Of a stretch of DNA of 16,100 bases, positions 8,608 to 16,100 are shown in pieces. The notes below the pieces were generated by a model. The model was not told the DNA's origin. It saw only the letters and a list, made by a program, of their open reading frames with translations, and made no database searches. Where the stretch lies: assembly GCA_027604665.1 (NCBI GenBank), contig JADGIZ010000320.1, positions 1-16,100 of the forward strand. The letters run 5' to 3'. Position 1 is the first letter of the stretch, and every line of letters begins with the position of its first letter. A program made the position numbers and the translations under genes. Source of the stretch: Polyrhizophydium stewartii (lineage: Eukaryota > Chytridiomycota > Chytridiomycetes > Rhizophydiales).

Positions 8608-11600
8608 TCACTCTGAGTTCCACTGGTGCCGCACAAGGCTCGCGACATAGACCCACACGCTGACAAAGCGCGACGGGTAGCCGTGGCAGTGAACGGCGAG
8701 CGCAAACTCGACACCCATGGCATGGTTGACGTGCACTGCCGTGTTGTGCACCAAGGCGCACAGCGCCGCAATGTCCGTAAACGGTGCGTTGAGCGGGAAA
8801 CCGCACAGCTTATACACGTTGCCGATGGTCGTGAGCTCCGGCGACGACTCGAGCGCACGGCTGACGGGGACGCCTGCGATCACGTCAGCCTCGAACCTTG
8901 CCATCAGCGACTTGAGCGCGCGACTGCACGATCTGAAGAACAAGCAAGTTCCTGTCAGCAACGCGCACTCGCCAGATGCGCTTCGGCGACATCCCGCACC
9001 TGTTCCAGCGCGTCACGCGGCCCTGGCGCCACTCTTCGATCTTGGCCACAACAGCGGCTTCGATTGCGGCCTCGAGGTCGGTGAGAAAGCGCGGCTGCGG
9101 ATCGTGGAATTTGATGTGCACAGGCTGTTCAGAGGCGTTCGAGCCGCAACGTCAGTATACGGCTCTACAGTGGGGCACAAGCCGTTGCTTGTGCGCCGCA
9201 CCTGGATGCTCTTGCTGTCTTTCTTCTCGAACTGCGGCCCAAAGAACGGCTTCCAGGCGCCTTGGTTCTCGAAACGAAAGTGGATCCTGCCAGGCGACGC
9301 ATCCTGTTGGACGTTGACCCAGATCTGCGGCAGCTCGCTGTAAGTTATCGTTGGATACACGCGCTATCACGTCACACAAGACAATCCCAGACTCACATTC
9401 TCGTGGTTAAACACGCATCCGACTTGCTTCAACGGCAGATGCGCGTCCGTGAGATCGTGCTCTTCTCCTGTGACTGGATGAAACAGCAACCATCCCGGCG
9501 CCAGCGGTGCGGGCTTGGGAGTCGCGACGGGCGAAGCAAGATCTTTTGAGCTGTCCGACTTTTGCATCTTGCCGCCAGGCTGGGCGTTTGGCGGCGCGAG
9601 CGACAGCGACGTCTGAGTGCCTTCTCGCCTCAGCGTTCCCGCCTCGCCGCGCTTGCTCTTTGCTGCTCTTCCCGCTGTCTTTCCAGCCGTATCTGGTGCA
9701 GAGGCAGAGGTCGCTGCAGCGGCTGCTGTTGTTGCCAGGCTGGAGGCTGCTTCTGGCTTGACAAGCACATACGCCGTCGAGCCTTCGGGAATGCCGCGGC
9801 CGAGAAGGACGTATGCGTCGTGGCCGCGAGCCAGCAGAAAGTTGCACAGGACAATGGCGTGCTCGACGGCGTTGGCAGCACCAACGTGCAGGATCTCCTG
9901 TGTGTTGGACCACAGCGAGCACTCGCACCCAAATGCGGTGCGATTTGGTATGTGCGGGATCATGGACACGAACCTCCGCAGATGCGCGACGGTCGTGAGT
10001 CGCGCGGGGGGTTCCTGCGGCCTCACGAATCGGCAAATGAGCCGGGTCTTGCCCTGGAGATCGAGGGTCGTCGCGAGCACAATGCGCTTGAGCGGCTCAA
10101 GAGACGCGAGCCAGCTCGTGGCGTATCTGAGCAAGCGGGGGACTTCCTCGGACTGGAACTGCGGTGCGATGCACGATCAGCCCTCGGCTAAAGTGAGTCA
10201 ATCAGGTCGACGATCGGCTTACGCGCAGCTTGAGCGGGCTCGGCTGGGCCAGCGGGGGATCGAGCGTGACAAACAGATGCAGCAGCGTCTCGTTGCTTGC
10301 TTCAGTGCTTCCGACAGCGGGCGTCTCGACCTGCTTGCGCTCGTACCCGAGCGACTGCGGCGGAAGCCTGATCTTGAACTCGCCATCAATCTGCACTCGA
10401 CGAAGCAGCGCGCTTCAGCCGCGAGAGCAGCACGACCACGCCATCCACCTCAGTGAAACTTACACGAGACTGCTCCCATATTGTTGAGAACGGGATCTGC
10501 AGAGACCCGAGCCAGACGTGCTCTCGCCGGTGATGCACGCTGGTCGCGCGCTCGCGCTCGTCGACAATCAGGTCGACAATGACCTCGTCAAAGAGATTGA
10601 CGAAGAGCATCTCGGTGCCAATGTCGCTGTCGTTGAGCGAGTCTGCTCGGAAGTCGTCCTCGGGAACGCTTACGTCCAGGTAGACCGTTTCGTTCCACTG
10701 CGGGTTCTGCCCCTCGGCCGTAGCTGTGCGAATCTTGCGCTGCTGGAATCCAATCTCGACAAACGGCGCCACGTACTAGCCAGATTGGAAAGCAGCACGC
10801 GGCTTCAGTGGGAAGGCATCCAGCTGCGCACACCATGCAATCACTCCCACCACGAGCGGAGCTGCGTTCGGGGCTTGCGTCGCCGCCTCGACACGCTTGA
10901 CCGTCGCTCGACGCACGGGCAGGTTGAACCCGCGAAGAACCTGGACGACGATCCGGCACGAGTCGGGGTTTGAAGTGGCTGCCGCGCGGCGGTCGTTGCG
11001 CAGCGGGTTGAGCGGCCGTTTCGGGCGGAACAGCATCTCCAGCGGATTCTGCTGCTCAGGCGGCGGCTGCATGCGCTCCTCTCGCACGTAGTCGTCGACC
11101 GAGATGGGCCGCGCGAGCTGTGCTTTGCGGACAAGCTGCAGCTCGCGTACACGCTTGATGAACCCGAGACGAACTGACTTGTCCACTGGTTGACGACTTG
11201 TCGACTCGCGCAGCGTGTGCGTGTTCCAGGATGCATCCATCGTCTCTGACTCGCCAGGCTGTCATTGCGGGTGCAGTGTCAGCGGCTTCTGCAGAGTGTG
11301 CCTTCTGGTACTGTGTCAATCCATCATACATCGTTGCGCTGCACCGGCTCGTAAATCTCTGGTGTGATGTCGTCTTCGATAATGGGAACAGGCTCGCGCA
11401 CAAGGACCTCGCGGCGGTGTCTCGCCGCAAGGAGCTCGATGCGCTTGGACGGCGGCTCATCCTCGGGTGGCTTGGTGTTGTCAACAACAAAGTCAATGAT
11501 AGCAAGCGGCGTAGATTGCAAACTCACCCCGATACTGAGCGTCATGCGGTGCAGCCAGCGCGGCAGGCCGAGCCGCAGTACGCTGCGGCTATGCCAGTAT

Positions 11601-12191
11601 TCCTGCACGCTCGCGACAGACGGATTCTCGAGTCCGGAGACGGAGCGCAGCAGCGCTTTGAGGCGCATGATGTCTCCGTTGCGAGGATCGTTGGGATCCA
11701 GCCGCATGTCTGCCACCCACTCCTGTACAGTCGCGTCAACAGTCAGCTTGAACGCTCGCGCAAAGGCGGAAACCCGTGCAGGCTTGCCATGAGTTTGGGC
11801 AGATTCAACAGCCCCGGTGGACCGTGATGGCTGATAGGGTTTTGCCGCCGCACGAGTTGCCGCCGGTGCGCAGGTGCCATTGCGCTGCCTGGCGTGAACA
11901 CGGCCCACGACGCACTGAGCTTGAGAATGCCACCGATCCACCGCTCGTCACTCACGCCACCGGATAGCGCCAGGGTCGGCTTTGGTGTCCGGCCGCCGAG
12001 ATCAGCGGGCACAAATGGTCTTCCCGTAAACTGCAGCAAGCAAATCTCGCGGTCGAGCGCATCTGCGTGGTCGGATGGCTCCGGAATAGGCACATTGACC
12101 TCTCCAACAAACGAATCTCCAAACACGCCCTGAGTGGCAGACAGAGCAGCCGTCAGCGACAACCGTCGCTGCTATACTCGCGGCAGCAACA

Positions 12192-12244
<53 letters not shown>

Positions 12245-15200
12245 GGCTCATCTCACCGCTTCGTAGATCTCGACCCGGAGGCTGCGCGGCGGCTCGGACA
12301 CCTTGATGCAAAATGCGCTTTTTGAAGGCCCCGAGTCCCCGTGCTGCCGCGAGACGGCTTTGACAAGGTGCTCCGCTTCGCAGAGATCGTCCGCGCCGCT
12401 GAACTTGAGCGCAAATGAGGCGCTGTCGAGCGGCCGTGCGACCGTGCGCATGACCTCGCGATTGTTGCAATAGAAGCGCAGGTAGACAAACGTAGCCTCA
12501 AGCTCACGGCGGCGAGACGCCTCGTGCTGTTGTGTTCGACGTTTGTCAGCTCGAGCTCGCATTGTGTGGCTCCGATCAGTCTGATAGCCGGCGCACCTTT
12601 GGGCAAGCGGCCGTCTCTGTCGTGTGGTTGCCCTTTTCGATCACAAACGACAGTGCGGGGCAGCCGGGCGGCCGACGCGATGCCTCGAGTCGCTTTGTGA
12701 TCTGCGAGCGGATCTTTTTGGCGTTGAACGCTTTTGTTTTTGGCTCAGCTGGCTTGGGGTCGTGACGCAGGCTGAATGCGGCGTTTTCAGATGCAACGCT
12801 TGTGCGCTGACGCGGTCGTGACGCACTCGGCGACAAGCTGCTGTCGATATTGTCTGCCGCCTCCTGGCTCTGCGCCACTTGGAGCGACTCTGCGTGTTTC
12901 GCTGGAGCGGCCCCGGCGGACTGCGTGTTTTCGGCGACCGACGGCGCATCGACTGGATCTTTCGTGCGGCGGGTCGGCGACAGGCTACGAACGCGGTCGA
13001 TCAGGTTTGGCAGGAACTTGGATGACATTGAAAGGCGCTTGCGGTGTCGGGTGGTTCTGTCGGCTTCGACCCCATCGGATGTGCCACCTTCTTCCGCGCG
13101 AGTGTTTGCTCCTGCAGCGGCATGCTTGTCCGGTGACATTTCGGTTGTTGCTCGGGCCTCGCCAACGGTTTCCAGATTGCGGCTTTCATGGATGGCGCTC
13201 AGCGGGTTGCTGCTCGACGTGCTCAGATCGGTCGACGACGTGAGCTGCAGCGCGGATTCGGAGGAACGCATGAGCCGCATGGCCTCGCGCTCCGACCGCC
13301 GACGCTCGCGCTGCTCGAGCGCCTCCTTGTGCTTTGCAGTCCATGCTTCCAGGGCCTGCTCGTACTCGCGGCGTCGGCGGATCTGCTCAATGTGATGCAT
13401 GTCCTGCATCTCGGCAAGCTCGGCAGTGATTTCTCGTTCGAGCTCGCCTTGGCCGTCGGAGGAGGCGGGCTGGCGCACGACGATCTTGACGGATAGCGAC
13501 GTGCTCGAGAAGCCACTTGACGATCGCATGGCCTTGAGCGCCTCCCATGCTTTGAGGATCTTGAACTCCAGCAAGCGGTCAGTCTGAGCCTCGGCGTCCT
13601 GGCCGTAGCACCTCATGTCAGCCGCTGGGAAGTCGAGAATGCCGCCAAGGTGAAGTGCTTACTCTTAGGAGTCGCATGGCGTGAATGTCCTGCAGAAGCG
13701 ACCATCTGGTGGCCTCGTCATTGAGTCGCGCGATGCGGGCTCGCTCTTGCTGCTCAGCGCCGCGCAAGCGAGACAAGACTGCGCCGCGTAGCGGGCGAGC
13801 GGCAAAGATCCCAGCTTGCTGCCCGTCCTGCGGCGCGGCGCCAATGGCCAAGAAAGCCTGAGCCTCACTCGCTGGATCAGTGCCAGGCGATGGAGACTCG
13901 ACTGCTGCAACAGCCAAGTCGCTGAACGGACTGGCGCGGCAGAAATCGGTATACTCGTGCCTGAGAGCCTGCGTCGCAGTGATGGTAAAGTCAGATCCAC
14001 GTCAATCAGAACCACTCGCCGCACTCGGAAATAAGAGAAACTCACGTCGAGCTTGAGTGTCAGGAACTCGACCAAGTTCGCGCGTCGCCGCTCGCGAATA
14101 GTGCTTGCAATGTCTGCGATTGAATTGGCCAACCGCACCTCTTCGATCATGAGCGGATGGTCGCAGAACTGGATGCCGACCAAGTCGACGGCAAGGATAA
14201 ACGTGCCAGCTGTCCCCGCCAGAAGCCGCGCGTGCTCGTGTGCCGAGAACGCGGGACGCAGCTCGAGGGCCGTCTCGGGATCAAAGTGCACCGCGTGCGG
14301 GTCTTCAACATCAAATCTGTGCCACTTTGGCTTGTCGGCATGGATACCCTCGACTTCGTGCGAGTCCAGAAAGATGGGTGCGTTTGGTCTGTTGTGCACG
14401 TACTGAAGCGGGTCCGGCTCAATGGCAACCTTCTTTTCCGGCCCAAGCCATCGCTCTCCACTGATGGCATGAAGCATCTTGGGTCAGCATTCATAAAGGT
14501 CGCGCAATCGCAGCATGACCGAAACTTGCAAATTTGGCTCGCATATTTCCAAACGCCGCTGAACTGTCTCGACATTGTGACTCGGAACAGCAGGCAAAGC
14601 GCCGACAAAGATGCCTTCCTCCTCGAGGTTCCTGACGCGCTGTGCCAAGCGTGTCAGCATACTTTGGAGTTCCATGGAGCATCGGCACGCGGCGAGACTC
14701 ACATCCATCCATGTCGGCGGGAGATCCAGCGGGTGCGTCATGGGGTGAAACAGAATCTTGGACTCCTGCGGATTCTCGTCATGAGCGTGCTGATATGCAT
14801 CGCGCCGCGAGTGCGTGAATCGCACACACTCACGCCCTGCGCGATCAGCTTCCAGTTGGGAATCCACTTCTTGAGCTCGGTCACGACCATGACATCCTCG
14901 ACGGGCTTTTCGAATTCGGCAAGATCTGCAGTCCGTGTGGTGCTCAGCATATTGGACCAAGTAAGGCACGTTCTTTCGTCGGTTTACCCTCGTCCTTCAT
15001 GGGTTCCATGTCTTCTTCCTCCTCCTTGCGCTTGTTGCGCTTCTTGCGCTTCTTAGTGCTCTTTTTGATTGTGTTTCCCTGACCGCCATTGCTAGGTGTT
15101 TCTGCAGCTGCAGCCGCAGCCACAAGCGAGAGTGCTTCAGCGGCTTCGCTGGATGATACCGAGGGCTGCGGCCCCGCCACGATGCCGACATCGACATGCT

Positions 15201-15943
15201 GTCTTGCGTCGCCGTCCTGCCCCTCTTTTGCGAGCAAGGCGGAAGCAAGCGAGTCTGCGCTTTGGCTGGTCTCAAGCCGAGCGTAATTGGTCGACGAGTA
15301 TCGAGTAAGGCTCTGTCGCCTGTATTTTGATGTTGGTGGCTCGGCGATTCCCTGGCTCTGCTGCACAAGCTAGATGCCGGATTGTCAGCTTTCGTGGGCG
15401 ATATGGGTCGCGGCTCGGCGCCCAGTCTCTCACTCGCGACACCAGCGTCGAGGAGGCGCTCTGCCGCTGCAGGGGAGGGACCGCGGCGTCAGCGTGTGTT
15501 GTTGGCGACGGCGGCGGAGCGTCGGCGCTCACCGGATCTGGGCCAATGCTGAGGACGGACGCAGCGCGCGCGGGCGACGGCGAGCGCGAGCGCAAGCGGA
15601 CGGCTGCAAGCGCAGCGCCAGCGGCGGAACGCATTCCGGCGCCAAGTCGCTGCGTGGGGCTTGCGGGCGCGGCAGGCGCGGCGGCTGGGTCGGCGACTCC
15701 CATCGCAGCGTTCAACTCGCGGCGGTAGCGGACACGCTGGCGGGCACGGGCGAGCGCGGCGGCATGGTCGGCGGGGGCGGCTGCTGAGTCGCGGGGCGGC
15801 AGAGACACGGAAGCACGTGGAGAGGCGACGGTGCGGTCGCCGCGCGAGCCGCTGCTGCTGCTTGTTCGGCGGCGCGGCGGGTCGGAGTCCATGTCGCCAA
15901 GGGCAACGCGAGACTGTTCTGTCATTTCTTGTGCGTTGCGCAT
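8608..15943 (-). CDS. CC2D2A: CC2D2A orthologue, ciliary transition-zone protein (about 19 exons)
   Basis: Proposed exons are 15943-15434, 15369-14988, 14925-14834, 14765-14703, 14639-14526, 14477-14046, 13968-13663, 13598-12597, 12526-12257, 12129-11788, 11722-11528, 11470-11330, 11258-10845, 10775-10464, 10390-10223, 10158-9397, 9324-9202, 9124-9000 and 8932-8608: 2025 residues against about 1620 in human. The N-terminus is disordered with a Lys/Arg-rich patch. The EEEGIFVGALPAVP and GERWLGPEKKVAIEPDPL blocks follow. A coiled coil spans about 685-745. C2-like domain 1 is near 970-1080 (VEIYEA, GEVNVPIPE), and LDPNDPRN follows. C2 domain 2 is about 1384-1525 (APFVEIGFQQ, AEGQNPQWNE, FVNLFDEV). 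The transglutaminase-like domain covers about 1600-1860 (LWSNTQEI, VEHAIVLCNF, IPEGSTAYVL). The C-terminus has VTRWNR, VEFALAVHCHGYP and SVWVYVASLVR. In animals this protein builds the transition-zone barrier with MKS/B9 partners. Alternative ATGs are 15961, 15949 and 15925. Least certain are introns 5 (48 nt), 11 and 13. Confidence 0.9.
9500..9755 (-). other. Low-complexity insert inside the transglutaminase-like domain of CC2D2A
   Basis: Between the conserved STAYVLVKP strand and GWLLFHPVTGEEHDLT there are about 87 residues rich in Ala, Ser, Thr, Lys and Pro, including an Ala/Thr run and a Lys/Arg cluster. From memory, the animal proteins join these two strands by a few residues. The segment is in frame, with no convincing splice-site pair that would remove it. 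It is probably a disordered surface loop. Confidence 0.65.
11471..11527 (-). other. Intron 11 of CC2D2A: in-frame, stop-free, 57 nt, possibly retained
   Basis: It begins GTGAGT at a codon boundary and ends ACCAAG. The best branch-site candidate is ATTGAC rather than CTGAC. The 57 nt encode 19 residues without a stop (VSLQSTPLAIIDFVVDNTK), so either splicing or retention keeps the frame. The strong donor favours an intron, but the weaker branch and acceptor leave real doubt. Confidence 0.5.
11723..11787 (-). other. Intron 10 of CC2D2A: probable GC-AG intron
   Basis: The exon with PGLLNLPKLM must join the exon with EWVADMRLDPNDP. No GT donor in the right place and phase does this. A GCAAGC donor right after the ATG codon (GC at 11787-11786) matches the usual GC-donor consensus. 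With an AAGCTGACTG branch site and a TACAG acceptor at 11723 it gives a 65-nt phase-0 intron. The joined sequence follows the family pattern closely. Confidence 0.7.
12130..12256 (-). other. Intron 9 of CC2D2A, enlarged by a CTG repeat
   Basis: The donor GTGAGA follows the EIYEA codons and the acceptor CACTCAG precedes GVFGDSFVGE, both in phase 0. A CGCTGACGG branch candidate lies near 12155. At 127 nt it is about twice the size of its neighbours. Subtracting the roughly 60-nt repeat would leave about 67 nt, the usual size for this gene. Confidence 0.8.
12184..12243. repeat. Trinucleotide repeat: CAG/CAA block with (CAG)16 on the plus strand, CTG in CC2D2A sense
   Basis: The plus strand reads CAG CAA CAG CAA followed by sixteen uninterrupted CAG units (12196-12243), 20 triplets in all. 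In the CC2D2A transcript this is (CUG)16 and it lies wholly inside intron 9, about 12 nt from the donor. Pure CTG/CAG runs of this length are typically length-polymorphic and form hairpins. A plus-strand frame would encode polyglutamine, but nothing supports that as a gene. Confidence 0.95.
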
Positions 15944-15944
15944 A

Positions 15945-16100
15945 GTCATGCACTCTGTCATGCATGACGTGATCCGCGTTGTTGCTCGCCATGCCAATTT
16001 TTGTCACGCACTCTGTCATGCATGACGTGATCCGCGTTGTCGCTCGCCATGCACGACGTGATCCGCGTTGTCGCTCGCCATGCACGACGTGATCCGCGTT
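15945..16100. repeat. Tandem repeats upstream of CC2D2A (58-bp and 31-bp periods), continuing past the window
   Basis: A unit starting GTCATGCACTCTGTC at 15945 recurs at 16003 as GTCACGCACTCTGTC, a 58-bp period. Within it, GACGTGATCCGCGTTG begins at 15966, 16024, 16055 and 16086; the last three are spaced 31 bp apart. The perfect palindrome GTCATGCATGAC occurs at 15957-15968 and 16015-16026. The array abuts the proposed CC2D2A start and so occupies its promoter or 5' leader. The right end is not seen. Confidence 0.9.

Noticed and set aside
9000..9124. Exon 18 of CC2D2A extending past the VTRWNR codons to CGMSPKRIW
   Set aside because: A CAG|GTGCGG donor at 8999 gives phase 2, matches the CTGAC branch and TTCAG acceptor at 8933, and restores the family spacing after the TRWNR motif.
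12067..12306. Plus-strand open frame with a polyglutamine run
   Set aside because: The glutamines come from the CAG repeat that lies in an intron of the opposite-strand CC2D2A gene; flanking residues show no protein-like pattern.
15945..16000. RFX X-box upstream of CC2D2A (AGCAAC half-site in the first repeat unit, minus strand)
   Set aside because: Only one half-site fits, the partner half-site does not match, and the other repeat copies carry AGCGAC instead.
15945..16100. Tandem array considered as a CRISPR array
   Set aside because: Units are contiguous, with no unique spacers of constant length, and the setting is a eukaryotic nuclear genome.

Overview
The window looks like nuclear DNA of a flagellated (zoosporic) fungus. 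A chytrid or blastocladiomycete is the best guess, but another GC-rich ciliated eukaryote is not excluded. Four lines of evidence support this. Genes are split by many short spliceosomal introns, mostly 57-77 nt, with GTRNGN-type donors and, in most introns, a CTGAC-like branch site. Coding DNA is GC-rich, with long low-complexity Ala/Ser/Pro stretches. One gene (CC2D2A) encodes a ciliary transition-zone protein found only in lineages that build cilia. Another (TAPT1/Emp65 family) is pan-eukaryotic. There is no operon structure and no bacterial signal.

Layout. (1) 1-411: GC-rich left edge, possibly the divergent 5' end of a minus-strand gene running off the window. (2) 412-3880, plus: five-exon TAPT1/Emp65-family ER membrane protein. 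(3) 3915-6860, minus: three-exon gene for a roughly 940-residue coiled-coil protein I do not recognise. (4) 6961-8535, plus: intronless SGNH/GDSL lipase of the phospholipase-B type with a long disordered N-terminus. (5) 8608-15943, minus: roughly 19-exon CC2D2A orthologue of about 2025 residues, with two C2 domains and a C-terminal transglutaminase-like domain. (6) 15945-16100: tandem repeats just upstream of CC2D2A, running past the window edge.

The genes alternate in strand and are very tightly packed. TAPT1 and the coiled-coil gene converge with 34 bp between stops. The lipase and CC2D2A converge with 72 bp between stops. The coiled-coil gene and the lipase diverge from a shared interval of about 100 bp. 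All splice models were built by hand from frame continuity, splice signals and family conservation recalled from memory; no alignment or transcript data were available. Within each of the three spliced genes the exon lengths sum to a multiple of three.

Functionally, CC2D2A is a structural part of the ciliary transition zone, and TAPT1 in vertebrates is reported at the centrosome/ciliary base as well as acting in the ER. Two of the four confident genes therefore have cilium links. The most notable points are the full-length fungal CC2D2A with an insert in its transglutaminase-like fold, a (CTG)16 repeat inside one of its introns, a probable GC-AG intron, a strong excess of phase-0 introns, and the unrecognised coiled-coil protein.
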